Positions 8,194 through 17,560 of a DNA stretch of 64,000 bases are shown in pieces; position 1 is the stretch's first letter; each line of letters starts with the position of its first letter. Where the stretch lies: assembly GCF_022809775.1 (NCBI RefSeq), contig NZ_CP094380.1:2765501-2829500 (forward strand), written 5' to 3'. The notes beneath the pieces are model-generated. The model did not search any database. It was not told the origin of the DNA and saw nothing but the letters and a program-made list of their open reading frames with translations. Origin of the DNA: Pseudodesulfovibrio tunisiensis (GTDB taxonomy: Bacteria > Desulfobacterota > Desulfovibrionia > Desulfovibrionales > Desulfovibrionaceae). A program made the position numbers and the translations under genes.

Positions 8194-9099
8194 TCAATGC
8201 GAGGGGCAGGGCAAGTGGCGAAGCGTTCGTCCGGGGCGGTCGGTCCGGTTGCCGCCGCACAGGTCGGGGACGCCGTAGCGGAGGCAGATGCCGCGGAATT
8301 CCTCGGAGTGCATGAGTGCGGTACAGGTGTCCCATATCCGTTCCGCAAGCCCGGGATGGCGTTCCGTGAATCTTCTGGAGAAAAGCAGGTAGTAGGGTTT
8401 GGTTTCGAGCGGGATTGGGAGTTTGACGATGTTGCCGAATTCCTCGGGATTGGCCCGGATCAGCGGATCGGTCATGGTTTCCAGATCGGCATAGGCCCCG
8501 ATGCGTCCCTGAGCCAGACGCTGAAGGTTCTTCATCTGGCTGGTCAGGGGAGCGGTGTGCACTCCCAGTTTTTCGAGGTCCGACTGGATGGAATAGCCCA
8601 GCGTGATGCCCACCGGGCCGTCGAGGCCGGACAGGGTGACGCCGTTCCATTGCACATGGGAATCCTTGCGCACATAGAGGGCATAGACCTGCTCGAACAG
8701 GCTGCGGCTCGGGTCCGGCCTGTCGTTCTTCATGGGATAGGCGCCCCATATCGAGCGGGATTCCTTGTAGCTGGCGTGGAAGATGCCGTCCACTTCACCG
8801 CTGTCCGCAAGCATGAGGCAGCGTTTCCACGGCATGCGCCGGTAGTGGATTTCAAGGCCGAGGCGTTCTGCCGCGAGATTGATCAGCTCCAGAGTCATGC
8901 CGGGGGTTCTGGCAGGCACGGTCAGCCCCGAGCCGAGGAAGCGCGGAGGATTGGTCTTGTCCTCGTACGCGAGTCGGATCAAGGTCCTTTTCCCCTTGCG
9001 CTCGGCATCGTCAGCCTCGGCTTCGGCAGGACTGCATGAGGTCATGCAGAACGTCAGGGCCGTGAATACAAGCGGAAGAAGGGCGAACTTTCGTTTCAT
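8194..9099 (-). CDS. Lipoprotein solute-binding protein, family 3-like, orphan
   Basis: A 301-residue lipoprotein. The leader ends in CMTSC with C22 as the lipidation site, then a solute-binding fold resembling family 3 (GMTLELINLAAERLGLEIHYRRMPWKRCL, GYSIQSDLEKLG). No transporter genes flank it. It overlaps the upstream extension of the yigZ-like frame but not its chosen start (31 bases apart). Together with the gene at 3767 it suggests expansion of stand-alone binding proteins. Ligand unknown; an amino acid is usual for the family. Confidence 0.78.
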   Translation of the reverse strand: MKRKFALLPLVFTALTFCMTSCSPAEAEADDAERKGKRTLIRLAYEDKTNPPRFLGSGLTVPARTPGMTLELINLAAERLGLEIHYRRMPWKRCLMLADSGEVDGIFHASYKESRSIWGAYPMKNDRPDPSRSLFEQVYALYVRKDSHVQWNGVTLSGLDGPVGITLGYSIQSDLEKLGVHTAPLTSQMKNLQRLAQGRIGAYADLETMTDPLIRANPEEFGNIVKLPIPLETKPYYLLFSRRFTERHPGLAERIWDTCTALMHSEEFRGICLRYGVPDLCGGNRTDRPGRTLRHLPCPSH

Positions 9100-9160
9100 G
9101 TGCCGCCCAATATGGCATTTTGAATACTATGGCAAGGCGAAGAATTTTTTTTGAGGAAGA

Positions 9161-9193
9161 AAAAAACGGCCCGCAGGTCAGGCCTGCGGGCCG
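9161..9193 (-). terminator. Intrinsic terminator of the PaaK-like gene
   Basis: Hairpin with arms CGGCCCGCAGG and CCTGCGGGCCG around TCAGG-type loop bases. On the minus strand it is followed by a run of seven T. It lies just after the stop of the ligase gene. Confidence 0.85.
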
Positions 9194-9219
9194 CGAATGG
9201 TTTGGTGGAGGCGTCCGGG

Positions 9220-10485
9220 CTAGTCCCAGGTACGCTTGTCCTCGATGGGACGAATCTGCGGGGGCAGGGTGCCGGGGGCCAGCACCTTGAGCACCGGGCG
9301 GAGCTTGATCTTCTCGCGGAAGAGGTGGAGCAGTTCATCTTCCTGATTGAACTGGCCCGCCTCGATGGACAGGACCATCTCGTCGATGCCGCCGGGGTTG
9401 GTGACCTCGATCTGCCAGCGCTTGACGTCCTCGAAATGGGCCATGACCTGTTCCACCTGATGGGGGTACACGAACATGCCCTTGATGCGGGCCGTGGTGT
9501 CCACGCGGCCCACGATGCCGCCCAGACGCGGGCTGGTGCGGCCGCACTGGCAGGGGCGGGAATCCAGATAGCCCAGATCGCCGGTGGCCAGACGGATGAG
9601 CGGATAGGTCTTGTTGAAGGCCGTGACCACGATTTCGCCGACCTCGCCCTCCTTGAGGGGAATGCCGGTGTCCGGGTGGCAGATTTCCACGTACGCGCGG
9701 TTGGACAGGTGCAGGCCGTCCTTGTGAAAGCATTCGTAGCCGATGCAGCCCACGTCCGCAGTGCCGTAGCCCTGACGCATGATGCAGTCGAACTTCTTTT
9801 CCAGAGTGGAACGCATCTTTTCCGAGAACTTCTCGCCCGTGACGAACGCCACTTCCAGAAACAGGTCCTTGCGCAGGGACAGGCCCATTTCCTCGGCCTT
9901 CTGGGCCAGATGCATCAGGTAGCTGGGCGTGCCGACATAGCCGGTGACGCGCAGCTTCTGCATGATGTCGAGCTGGCTGTTCGTGTTGCCCGGACCGGCC
10001 GGGATCACGGCGCAGGACAGGTTGCGCAGGGGCTCTTCGAACATCAGTCCGGCCGGGGCCAGATGATAGTTGAAGGTGATCTGCGACAGGTCGCCGGAAC
10101 GGAAGCCTGCGGCGTAGAAGCCTTCGGTCCATCCCCAGTAGTCCTCCACGCGGTCCTCGGGGTCGAAGATCGGGCCGGGAGACAGGAACACGCGATTGAG
10201 CTCGCCGAGGTCCTTGGTCAGCAGGCCGCCCAGACGCGGGCCCATGGACTGGAGGAAGATGAGTTCCTTCTTCTTGATGATGGGGATGTGCTTGATGTCG
10301 TTCAGGCACTTGAACTTGTCCACGTTGAACTGGGCGCGGTCGAAGCGCTTCTTCACGTCCTCGGAATAGCGGTATGCGTAGCTGAGGAGTTCCTTGAGCT
10401 GAAGCAGGCTGTATTGCCTGCGCTCGGACTCGTCCAGCACCTCGCGGCGGGAATAGATTCCCTCAGTACGGTCTTTTCTGGTCAT
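9220..10485 (-). CDS. Phenylacetate-CoA ligase-like AMP-forming enzyme (PaaK family)
   Basis: A 421-residue member of the adenylate-forming superfamily, PaaK branch: activation of an aryl or other carboxylate with ATP and transfer to CoA. Seen are the GYGTADVG core, a conserved ATGDLGY segment (residue about 305), zinc-like CQCGRTSPRLGGIVGRVD, and the C-terminal PaaK subdomain (KGMFVYPHQVEQVM). The canonical N-terminal Ser/Thr/Gly-rich ATP loop is weak (TNSQLDIMQ region), as in many paralogues of sulfate reducers. It is a single gene with its own promoter and terminator. The substrate cannot be inferred. Confidence 0.85.
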   Translation of the reverse strand: MTRKDRTEGIYSRREVLDESERRQYSLLQLKELLSYAYRYSEDVKKRFDRAQFNVDKFKCLNDIKHIPIIKKKELIFLQSMGPRLGGLLTKDLGELNRVFLSPGPIFDPEDRVEDYWGWTEGFYAAGFRSGDLSQITFNYHLAPAGLMFEEPLRNLSCAVIPAGPGNTNSQLDIMQKLRVTGYVGTPSYLMHLAQKAEEMGLSLRKDLFLEVAFVTGEKFSEKMRSTLEKKFDCIMRQGYGTADVGCIGYECFHKDGLHLSNRAYVEICHPDTGIPLKEGEVGEIVVTAFNKTYPLIRLATGDLGYLDSRPCQCGRTSPRLGGIVGRVDTTARIKGMFVYPHQVEQVMAHFEDVKRWQIEVTNPGGIDEMVLSIEAGQFNQEDELLHLFREKIKLRPVLKVLAPGTLPPQIRPIEDKRTWD

Positions 10486-10532
10486 ATTTGCACTCCTGAT
10501 TGCGGATATTGTTGCTCACAAAGTGGGTCGGC

Positions 10533-10560
10533 ATCATACCAACTGTGAACAATTTTGCAA
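10533..10560 (-). promoter_or_regulatory. Likely sigma-70 promoter of the PaaK-like gene
   Basis: Read on the minus strand: TTGCAA, a 16-base spacer, then TATGAT, about 48 bases before the start codon. The surrounding intergenic DNA is clearly AT-richer than the genes. Confidence 0.45.
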
Positions 10561-10635
10561 CAAAAAAATGATTTTACCATATAAAACAACATGTTAAGCA
10601 GTAAAAGCACGAGGAGTACCCAGTCAAATTTCTTG

Positions 10636-10664
10636 TTGACACATGGCGGCTCTGTGTATATTTG
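10636..10664 (+). promoter_or_regulatory. Promoter of the tRNA cluster
   Basis: A consensus TTGACA at 10636-10641 is followed 15-17 bases later by TATATT/TATTTG, ending about 16 bases before tRNA-Lys. A strong promoter is expected for a stable-RNA operon. Confidence 0.6.
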
Positions 10665-10679
10665 TACATGCCTTCGAAC

Positions 10680-10755
10680 GGGTCGTTAACTCAGTTGGTA
10701 GAGTATCTGCCTTTTAAGCAGAGAGTCACTGGTTCGAGCCCAGTACGACCCACCA
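10680..10755 (+). tRNA. tRNA-Lys (anticodon TTT)
   Basis: A 76-base cloverleaf. The acceptor stem GGGTCGT pairs with ACGACCC, the anticodon loop is CTTTTAA (TTT at its centre), the T arm contains GGTTCGAGCC, and the CCA end is encoded. First of three tRNAs behind one promoter. Confidence 0.95.
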
Positions 10756-10758
10756 AGT

Positions 10759-10834
10759 GTCCCCATCGTCTAGTGGTCCAGGACTCCGGCCTCTCACGCC
10801 GGCAACAGGGGTTCAAACCCCCTTGGGGACGCCA
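10759..10834 (+). tRNA. tRNA-Glu (anticodon CTC)
   Basis: A 76-base cloverleaf. The acceptor stem GTCCCCA pairs with TGGGGAC, the anticodon loop is CTCTCAC (CTC), the T loop GGTTCAAACC is normal, and CCA is encoded. It starts four bases after tRNA-Lys. Confidence 0.94.
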
Positions 10835-10887
10835 CGAATTTCCGGGGCGGTCTTGCGCAACGGCGCGACCGCCTCTTTCATACCCAG

Positions 10888-10965
10888 GTCCCCATCGTCT
10901 AGCCTGGTCCAGGACGTCGGCCTTTCACGCCGTTAACAGGGGTTCAAATCCCCTTGGGGACGCCA
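10888..10965 (+). tRNA. tRNA-Glu (anticodon TTC)
   Basis: A 78-base tRNA nearly identical to the preceding tRNA-Glu. The anticodon loop is CTTTCAC (TTC) and the D loop is two bases longer (AGCCTGGT instead of AGTGGT). CCA is encoded. The pair reads both glutamate codons. Confidence 0.94.
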
Positions 10966-10971
10966 GAATGC

Positions 10972-11002
10972 AAAAAGCCTTTCGCGAAGCGGAAGGCTTT
11001 TC
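10972..11002 (+). terminator. Terminator of the tRNA cluster
   Basis: Arms AAAGCCTTTCGC and GCGGAAGGCTTT around GAA, followed by a short T run, seven bases after the last tRNA. Confidence 0.75.
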
Positions 11003-11110
11003 TGCGTTTGAGGGAGAGACTCGGGGCGCTCAGTCGGCGACGAATTGCTTCACCCGGCACAGCTCGTCAGGCTGGCGCCCGTCCCTCATCTTTCCCCAAA
11101 AAAAACAAAA

Positions 11111-11819
11111 GGGGCTGTACCAGATAACTAGCCCATATGCTTCTTAACCCACTGTCTCAACTGTTTAAGTTGGCTTCGCGGATTGCTGTTGTTAAAACGC
11201 CACTCGCATTCCTTCAAAAAGAGATGGAAATGCTTGGTCGGAATGCCGTTGAATTTTCTCATGTGACGCTTGGCCTGGTTCCAAAAGTTCTCAATCCCAT
11301 TGATGTGATTCTGGCTGTCGGCGAACAGCTTGGAATGGTTGATCCTGAAGTGCTTGAACTCGGACACATCAAGGACATTGTAGCCGTACCAGCAATCTGA
11401 GTAAACGACGCTGTCGGGCTGAATCTTCTCTTGGATAATCGGCATCAACGTTTTGCCCTTGGCGTCGGGAATCACCTGTGTGTATACCTTCCCGCCTCTT
11501 TTAAGAATTCCGAACACCGGCACTTTCCCTGCGGCCCCACGACCACGTTTGCCCTTTCGTCTGCCGCCGAAATAGCTTTCATCAACTTCAAATTCGCCGA
11601 AAGCCATTCCTTCGCTGGACTCTTCTTCGGCTATAATTTCACGAAGCCGGTGAAAATAGTACGCAGCCGTTTTGAAGTTCACACCGACCAGATCAGCGGC
11701 ACATCGTGCTGTTGTCCCAGCTACAAAATGCTCAATCAAACGGAGCTGCTTCTTGCGATCTAAACGGCTCTTTCGCATTGCCATACCGATACCCCAACGG
11801 AGTTATCTGGTACAGCCCC
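11111..11819 (-). mobile_element. IS1595-family insertion sequence, complete, 709 bp
   Basis: The element has perfect 19-bp terminal inverted repeats (GGGGCTGTACCAGATAACT at 11111 and its complement ending at 11819). It is flanked on both sides by the 8-bp direct repeat AAACAAAA (11103-11110 and 11820-11827), the target duplication length expected for IS1595-type elements. It contains one transposase gene and no passenger. It sits in the T tract of the pncB terminator. Intact ends and duplication point to a recent, possibly active insertion. Confidence 0.93.
11128..11784 (-). CDS. IS1595-family (ISXO2-like) transposase
   Basis: A 218-residue transposase filling the IS. The N-terminal zone (residues 1-60) is a helix-turn-helix-like segment (TTARCAADLVGVNFKTAAYYFHRL). 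The ISXO2-like DDE domain starts with EVDESYFGG (first catalytic Asp), continues with VVYSDCWYGY (second Asp) and HINGIENFWNQAK (third acidic residue, Glu), followed by RHMRKFNGIP. The frame is complete from ATG to stop, and the stop lies inside the left inverted-repeat region. Its AT content is higher than its neighbours', consistent with horizontal arrival. Confidence 0.93.
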   Translation of the reverse strand: MAMRKSRLDRKKQLRLIEHFVAGTTARCAADLVGVNFKTAAYYFHRLREIIAEEESSEGMAFGEFEVDESYFGGRRKGKRGRGAAGKVPVFGILKRGGKVYTQVIPDAKGKTLMPIIQEKIQPDSVVYSDCWYGYNVLDVSEFKHFRINHSKLFADSQNHINGIENFWNQAKRHMRKFNGIPTKHFHLFLKECEWRFNNSNPRSQLKQLRQWVKKHMG

Positions 11820-11825
11820 AAACAA

Positions 11826-11855
11826 AAAAGGCCGGAACGTTCGTCCCGGCCTTTT
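11826..11855 (-). terminator. pncB terminator, T tract interrupted by the IS
   Basis: Arms AAAAGGCCGG and CCGGCCTTTT around a 10-base loop, just after the pncB stop. On the minus strand it is followed by TTTTTTGTTT, which is also the IS target duplication: the insertion cut the T tract a few bases past the hairpin. Confidence 0.8.
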
Positions 11856-11862
11856 CGTTTGA

Positions 11863-13209
11863 CTACTTTTCGTCTTTTTTTCGAAACGCTTCCAGCCGGT
11901 CGAGCAGGCCTGCGCTGATTTCCACGGGGTAGGCGGCGGGGGCCAGCTCGCGGATTTCCTCGGGCAGGGTGCGAAGCTCGGCGTGTGCGGTCTCCCGGGA
12001 TTCCGCGATGGTCGGAGCCGGAGCGATGCGTTCCCCGTTCTTCATCACGGTATGCAGCAGGGGAATGCCGGGCAGGGATTCCTCCTTGCCCGCAATCACG
12101 TCGCGTACTGCGTGGCCGTGTTCCATGACGCGGAATATCTGCTTGGGACCGGGCAGGGATATCTTGTTGGTCGACAACTTGATGCAGTCCTGTCCGTCCA
12201 GTGACGTGAGCTTGTAGGTCATGTCCAGACTGGGGGCGTCCGCAGACACGCCCATGAGCGTGCCCACGCCGAAACCGTCAATGGCCGCGCCCTGTTCGAG
12301 CAGCTCGCGGATGCGGTATTCGTCCAGATTGCCGCTGGCAAAGATCGAGACATGGGACAGGCCGGCCTGATCCAGTTTGGCGCGAGCCGCCTTGGACAGC
12401 TCGGCCAGATCGCCGGAATCGAGGCGGATGGCCTTGACGCGGAACGCTTCGCCCAGCTCTTCGGCAAGGCGGATCACGTTGTCCACCCCGGTCAGGGTGT
12501 CGTAGGTGTCCACGAGCAGGGTCGTTTCCGGATACATGGATGCAAATGTCCGAAATGCCTCAAGTTCGGTTGCATGCGACTGCACATAGCTGTGCGCCAT
12601 GGTGCCGGTCACGGGCAGGTGGAACTCGGCCCCGGCCCGCACGTTGCTCGTGGAGGCGATGCCCGCGATGTGGCAGGCCCGGGCGACCCGGGTCGTGGCA
12701 CGCTCTCCGCCATGCATGCGGCGCAGACCGAAATCCGCGACATGCTTTTCCCGGGCTGCCGAGGCAATGCGCGAGGCCTTGGACGCGGCCAGAGTCTGGG
12801 CGTGCACGATGTTGAGCACCGCGGTTTCGGCCAGTTGCACCACGGCAAGGGGCCCTTCGATCTCAAGGATGGGTTCGCCTCCGAACAGGGGCGTGCCTTC
12901 GGGCACGGCGCGAACCGAGCCGGTGAAGCGCACGGTTTTCAGCCAGTCGAGAAAATCCTCGGAGAACAGGCGCAGGGAGCGCAGATAGGCCCGGGCTGCC
13001 GAAGAAAAGGCAAAGTGTTCCAGATAGTCGAGCACGTCGTCCAGACCGCAGGCCACAATGTAGTTGCGGCATTCGGGCAGGGATCGGCAGGCGAGGCTGA
13101 AGACGGCATTTCCCTGCTTGCCTTCGCGCCAATAGGCCTGAGCCATGGTCAATTCGTACAGGTCGGTGAGCAGGGCCGGGCACGGTCCGGCCCTGAAGCT
13201 GGATTTCAT
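11863..13209 (-). CDS. pncB: Nicotinate phosphoribosyltransferase
   Basis: A 448-residue enzyme making nicotinate mononucleotide from nicotinate and PRPP (Preiss-Handler NAD salvage). It has the N-terminal TDLYELTMAQAYW signature, the central GTMAHSYVQ and LVDTYDTLTG stretches, and the phosphate-binding IRLDSGDL and FGVGT segments. Length and order fit the family. The ATG directly follows the pncA stop (TAGATG), so nicotinamidase and this enzyme are coupled: nicotinamide to nicotinate to NaMN. Confidence 0.95.
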   Translation of the reverse strand: MKSSFRAGPCPALLTDLYELTMAQAYWREGKQGNAVFSLACRSLPECRNYIVACGLDDVLDYLEHFAFSSAARAYLRSLRLFSEDFLDWLKTVRFTGSVRAVPEGTPLFGGEPILEIEGPLAVVQLAETAVLNIVHAQTLAASKASRIASAAREKHVADFGLRRMHGGERATTRVARACHIAGIASTSNVRAGAEFHLPVTGTMAHSYVQSHATELEAFRTFASMYPETTLLVDTYDTLTGVDNVIRLAEELGEAFRVKAIRLDSGDLAELSKAARAKLDQAGLSHVSIFASGNLDEYRIRELLEQGAAIDGFGVGTLMGVSADAPSLDMTYKLTSLDGQDCIKLSTNKISLPGPKQIFRVMEHGHAVRDVIAGKEESLPGIPLLHTVMKNGERIAPAPTIAESRETAHAELRTLPEEIRELAPAAYPVEISAGLLDRLEAFRKKDEK

Positions 13210-13779
13210 CTATTCCTCCATGATTGCTCCGGCGCGTTGCATTTCCAGGACGGCTTGTCTGCCGCCTTCGGGAGTCACCGGGCGAGTCGCTTTCAGTATT
13301 ACGTGAACCTCGAATCCGAGGCTGACAGCGTCCAATACCGTTTCCTTCACGCATACGTCCAGCGCCAATCCACCCACAAACAGCCTTTGGACGTTGTCTC
13401 GTGCCAGCAGGGCCGCAAATCCGGTCTCGTGAAAGGCGGAATACTGGTCCATGTCGAACCGGGTGCCCTTGATCACCACATCCGCGTCCGGCGGCGGTGT
13501 CAGGTCCGGGTGGAAACGGGCGCCCGGGCTGTCGTGCACGGCATGGGACGGCCACGGCCCGCCCTGTTCCCGGAAGCTGGGATGCCGTTCGGGATGGGAG
13601 TCCCGGCTCAGATAGACCGGCACCCCGGCCTTTTGCGCGGCCCGAAACCAGCGGTTCATGACCGGCACGACTTCGTGTCCGTCCTTTATGGGCAGTTCCC
13701 CGCCCGGGCAGAAGCAGTTCTGGATGTCCACGGCCAGCACCCCGTCGCCGGGGCCGAGCATGGTTTCAGGTTCGGACAT
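13210..13779 (-). CDS. pncA: Nicotinamidase (isochorismatase-like)
   Basis: A 189-residue nicotinamidase that deamidates nicotinamide to nicotinate. The catalytic triad is visible as D18 (VLAVDIQNCF), K104 (VVIKGTRFD) and C143 (GLALDVCVKET). Metal-binding residues lie in SRDSHPERHPSF. It is the first gene of the pncA-pncB salvage operon, immediately before pncB. Confidence 0.95.
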   Translation of the reverse strand: MSEPETMLGPGDGVLAVDIQNCFCPGGELPIKDGHEVVPVMNRWFRAAQKAGVPVYLSRDSHPERHPSFREQGGPWPSHAVHDSPGARFHPDLTPPPDADVVIKGTRFDMDQYSAFHETGFAALLARDNVQRLFVGGLALDVCVKETVLDAVSLGFEVHVILKATRPVTPEGGRQAVLEMQRAGAIMEE

Positions 13780-13959
13780 GGTGCCTCCATGGTCGGCGTT
13801 TGTCTGTTGTGGTCATGGTGCCCGGTTTCGGAGCCGGGCGGGCATTATTTTTTCATCGGGTCGGTTCCGCAATTATCATATCGCGCGATGATCGGAGTCG
13901 TATGCTTCGGGTATGGGGAGAACGCGCCTCATCTTCAGACCACATCCGGGGAGGACGAA

Positions 13960-16812
13960 GTGCGCGCCTTGCAACTGGCTGTTTTCATACTGTTTGTAGC
14001 CGTTTCGGCTCTGCCTCGATTCGGGTTCGCCCAAAGCGGCGATTCCGGTTCCGACCCGGGTGCGCCGCTGATCGCGGCCATTCCCCGGGATTTTCCGCCA
14101 CAGTTCATGCTCGATGAGCAGAGAAAGCCCGGCGGATTCGCCATTGAAATCATGGATCATGTCGCGGCCATGGCCGGGGTTCGGATCGAATATCGCGTGT
14201 ACCCCACCTGGAAGGGGGTGCTTGCGGCCATGCGCAGCGGCGAGGCCGATCTCGTGCCGAACGTGGGCATCACGGAGCGCCGTGCGAAATACATGGGCTT
14301 CACCCTGCCTGTGGAGACCTTTCCGGTGCGTCTGTTCGTCCGCACGAACTATCAGGACATACGGACTCCGGGCGACCTTGCCGGACGGACCGTTGGCGTC
14401 ATTTCCAACAACATAGGCTACGCCCTGCTCAGGGATGCGCCGGACGTGACGCTGGATATCGCGCGTGATCCTCCGGACCTGCTGTTCAAGCTGCTGGCCG
14501 GGCACGTGGACGCCATCGTGTACCCCGAGCCCGTTGTCTGGCATCTGGCCCGGTCCATGAAGGTGGATCACCAGATTCGTTCCGTGGGCATGCCCCTGAA
14601 GGAGATCAAGCGAGGCATCGGCGTGGCGCTGGACAATCCCGAACTGCTGGCCCGGCTGGATGAGGCCGTGCATGTCTTTGTGGGGTCCGCGCCGTACAAG
14701 GCCATTTACGTGAAGTGGTACGGCAGGCCCGAACCCTACTGGAATCGTACTCGCGTGGCCGGATTGACCGCGGGCACGGCCATCATCGTGCTCTTTCTTG
14801 CCGGAATATGGCGGCATCTGGCTCTGCGGCGGGCCAACACCGAACTGCGTCGCAACATGCTGGAACGGGAGCGCGCCGAAACCGCACTGGCTGGCAGCGA
14901 GGCCAAGTACCGAACTCTGGTGGAGAATCTGAACGAGGGCATCTGGCGCATGGACCGGGACGGATTCACCCAGTACGTGAATTGGCGCATGGCCGCGATG
15001 CTTGGGTACGAAGTCGGGGAAATGGAAGGGCGACACATGTTCCATTTCATGGACCAGCAGGCGCAGGATTCGTTTCGCCGGAATCGCGGAGAGGACAACG
15101 GGGCAGGAGAGGAAGGAAGGGAGTACGAACTGCTTGCCAGGGGCGGGGAACGCATCTTTGCGCACATGGCGTTCAGCCCGGTGCATGACGAGGCCGGGGA
15201 GGTCGTGGGCGAGGTTGCCTCGGTAACGGACATCACGCCGCGCAAGCTGGCCTTCGAGGCGCTGGAGCGAAGCGAAAGGGTGCTGGCGCAGGCGCAGGCC
15301 GTGGCCCGGCTCGGAAGCTGGGAATGGGATTTCGTGGAAGGACGACTGACGTGGTCGGATGAGATATACCGCATCTTCGGGTTGGAACCGGGCGAAATTT
15401 CCCCGTCCTATGCGACCTTTCTGGACATCGTGCACCCGGATGACAGGGACAGGGTGGGCGAGGCCGTGAACGAGGTCATCGGTTCGGGGGGCGTGTACTC
15501 GCTGGATCACCGCATCGTGCTCCGCGACGGGGCCGTTCACGTGGTGCATGAGCAGGGCAACGTGCATTTCGACGGGAGCGGCAGGCCCGTCAGGATGCTG
15601 GGCATTGTGCAGGACGTGACCGAGCGCAAGCAGGCCGAGGAAAAGCTGCGCAAGGCCAAGGAGGTGGCCGAGGCCGCCAGCCGGGTCAAGAGCGAATTCC
15701 TGGCCAACATGAGCCATGAAATCCGGACGCCGCTCAACGGCGTCATGGGCATGCTGCAACTGCTCCGGGATTCCTCGCTGGAACCGGATCAGAGTGAGCT
15801 GACCGACATCGCCATCACGTCCGGGCGGCATCTGGTGACCCTGCTTTCCGACATTCTGGACATCTCCAGCATAGAGGCCGGGGCCATGCATGCTGATTTC
15901 CAGCCCTATTCCCTGCACGAAGTGGTGCAGTGCGTCATTGACGTCTTTGGCGAAAAGGCCGGGGATAAGGGGCTGGATTTCCGGTTTCAGGTGGACCCGA
16001 CAGTGCCCAGACTGCTCATGGGCGACGGGGGCCGGGTGCGGCAGGTGTTGTTCAACCTGATCGGCAATGCCGTGAAATTCACGGAACAGGGCGCGGTGAC
16101 CGTGGAGGCAAGCCTGCTCGGTCTGGACGCCGGTCAGCCCCTGCGTCTGCTGTTCGTGGTCCGGGATTCGGGCATCGGCATTCCCGAGGACAAGCTGGAC
16201 GAGGTCTTTCTGCCGTTTCGGCAGGCTGATGGCTCCCATACCCGCAAGTTCGGCGGAACCGGGCTGGGCCTGTCCATTGTCCGGCGGCTGGTGTCGCTCA
16301 TGGGCGGGACCATCTCCCTTGAAAGCAGTCCGGGCATGGGCACGTCCGTGTACGTGACCGTGGCCACGGGCATTCCTCGGCAACTGGTGGAGGAAATGTC
16401 GGGAAACACGGCATGGTCGGCCAATGGCAAGCCCGGCTATCGCATTCTGCTGGCCGAGGACGATCCAGTGAACCGCATTGCCATGGTGCGTTTTCTGGAA
16501 AAGCTGGGGCATCGCCCCACGGCCGTGAACAACGGGGGCGAGGCTCTGGCAGCCATGGAGGGCGGCGAGTTCGACTGTGTGCTCATGGACATCCAGATGC
16601 CGGGTATGAACGGGCTTGAGGCAACCCGGGCCCTGCGAAATGCCGAGCGGTTCGGGGACAAGGCCACCGTGCCCGTGGTGGCGCTGACCGCCCATGCCCT
16701 GAGCGGGGACAGGGAGCGTTGTCTGGACGCGGGTATGAACGACTATATTGCCAAGCCCGTGGATTTCGAGGAGCTGTCCGGCGTGATCAACCGCAACGTG
16801 TTGCGGACCTGA
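13960..16812 (+). CDS. Hybrid sensor histidine kinase with periplasmic binding-protein domain
   Basis: A 950-residue membrane sensor started here at GTG 13960, where GGGGAGG lies 6 bases upstream and the product begins with a signal peptide ([20 protein letters not shown]); an in-frame ATG exists at 13888. Domains: solute-binding family 3 (about 30-265), one membrane helix (about 268-290), PAS (about 320-430), PAS (about 445-560), HisKA with H586 in [12 protein letters not shown], HATPase ([19 protein letters not shown]), and a receiver with D877 in LMDIQMPG. It probably reads an amino-acid-like ligand in the periplasm. No HPt or partner regulator adjoins it. Confidence 0.9.
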   Translation: MRALQLAVFILFVAVSALPRFGFAQSGDSGSDPGAPLIAAIPRDFPPQFMLDEQRKPGGFAIEIMDHVAAMAGVRIEYRVYPTWKGVLAAMRSGEADLVPNVGITERRAKYMGFTLPVETFPVRLFVRTNYQDIRTPGDLAGRTVGVISNNIGYALLRDAPDVTLDIARDPPDLLFKLLAGHVDAIVYPEPVVWHLARSMKVDHQIRSVGMPLKEIKRGIGVALDNPELLARLDEAVHVFVGSAPYKAIYVKWYGRPEPYWNRTRVAGLTAGTAIIVLFLAGIWRHLALRRANTELRRNMLERERAETALAGSEAKYRTLVENLNEGIWRMDRDGFTQYVNWRMAAMLGYEVGEMEGRHMFHFMDQQAQDSFRRNRGEDNGAGEEGREYELLARGGERIFAHMAFSPVHDEAGEVVGEVASVTDITPRKLAFEALERSERVLAQAQAVARLGSWEWDFVEGRLTWSDEIYRIFGLEPGEISPSYATFLDIVHPDDRDRVGEAVNEVIGSGGVYSLDHRIVLRDGAVHVVHEQGNVHFDGSGRPVRMLGIVQDVTERKQAEEKLRKAKEVAEAASRVKSEFLANMSHEIRTPLNGVMGMLQLLRDSSLEPDQSELTDIAITSGRHLVTLLSDILDISSIEAGAMHADFQPYSLHEVVQCVIDVFGEKAGDKGLDFRFQVDPTVPRLLMGDGGRVRQVLFNLIGNAVKFTEQGAVTVEASLLGLDAGQPLRLLFVVRDSGIGIPEDKLDEVFLPFRQADGSHTRKFGGTGLGLSIVRRLVSLMGGTISLESSPGMGTSVYVTVATGIPRQLVEEMSGNTAWSANGKPGYRILLAEDDPVNRIAMVRFLEKLGHRPTAVNNGGEALAAMEGGEFDCVLMDIQMPGMNGLEATRALRNAERFGDKATVPVVALTAHALSGDRERCLDAGMNDYIAKPVDFEELSGVINRNVLRT

Positions 16813-16850
16813 TGCGTTTGGGCCAACACGCGGACCGGCGTGTGCAAACA

Positions 16851-16894
16851 GGGCCGTCCGTTCGCGCAAGGGGGATAGCGCGAGCGGACGGCCC
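16851..16894. terminator. Long hairpin between convergent genes
   Basis: Arms GGGCCGTCCG-T-TCGCGC and GCGCGA-G-CGGACGGCCC pair over about 16 bp. The following T tract is poor (TTCGTGTTT). Likely a shared terminator for the hybrid kinase and the DUF2959 gene. Confidence 0.6.
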
Positions 16895-16915
16895 TTCGTG
16901 TTTGGAAAAAGGCTG

Positions 16916-17560
16916 CTACTGGTCCAGAGTCCTGATGAACGCGTCGGCCTCGGCAATGGATTTCTCCATTTCACGCACCAGCACGTCCACGTCCCCGCGA
17001 ATGGCGGAGAGTTCGCCTTCCAGAGCCGCGATGGCCTTGGCGTTGAGGTTGTGCTTCAGGTACAGGACCTGATCCTTGAACGCGGCCAGCACCGGGTCCA
17101 TCCTGGACGAGGCGCGCTTCATGGCCCGGAGCAGGCGGTTGTAGCGATTCTGCGTCTCGGCCAGCTTGGCCTGGCTGGAGCGGCGCAGCTTGGCGCTCGA
17201 ATACTGGGTGATTTCATCCTGCCATTCGTCGAACAGCGCCTCGGCCACGTCCTCCACGGATTCGATGCGGTCCCGCACCTTCTGGGCCCGGGCTTCGCTT
17301 GCCTCGTATTCGTCGTTCAGGGTCTCGTATTTTTCCTCAAGGGTGCCGCCGTTGAAGTTGACCACGGACTTGAACATGTCCAGAGCGGACGCGAACTGTT
17401 CCTTGGCGTCCTGCTGGGCGTCGCGCGCATCCACCACGCGGTCGGCCATGATCTCGCGCTTTTCATAGCCCATCTTTTCCATGGTGGCGTAGTAGGCTTT
17501 TCCGCATCCGGCGGCCATGAGCGCGACCGCGACAAAGGCGAACAGGACAATCCGTTTCAT
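16916..17560 (-). CDS. DUF2959-type lipoprotein
   Basis: A 214-residue lipoprotein with lipobox cysteine C19 (LMAAGC) followed by a nearly continuous helical, coiled-coil body (KVRDRIESVEDVAEALFDEWQDEI, KLAETQNRYNRLLRAMKRA), which fits the DUF2959 family. The frame is open 70 codons upstream, but AAGGAG before the ATG at 17560 and the leader decide the start. Function unknown; probably an envelope-facing structural or regulatory protein. Convergent with the hybrid kinase and divergent from the SHMT-like gene. Confidence 0.82.
   Translation of the reverse strand: MKRIVLFAFVAVALMAAGCGKAYYATMEKMGYEKREIMADRVVDARDAQQDAKEQFASALDMFKSVVNFNGGTLEEKYETLNDEYEASEARAQKVRDRIESVEDVAEALFDEWQDEITQYSSAKLRRSSQAKLAETQNRYNRLLRAMKRASSRMDPVLAAFKDQVLYLKHNLNAKAIAALEGELSAIRGDVDVLVREMEKSIAEADAFIRTLDQ

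Noticed and set aside
12352..13959. N-terminal extension of the hybrid kinase frame
   Set aside because: It runs antisense through pncB and pncA. A signal peptide and GGGGAGG site mark the start near 13960.
13876..16974. A 1032-codon open frame on the minus strand opposite the hybrid kinase
   Set aside because: Long antisense frames are common in high-GC DNA. The product has no motifs, while the plus strand gives clean kinase domains with a signal peptide and ribosome site.
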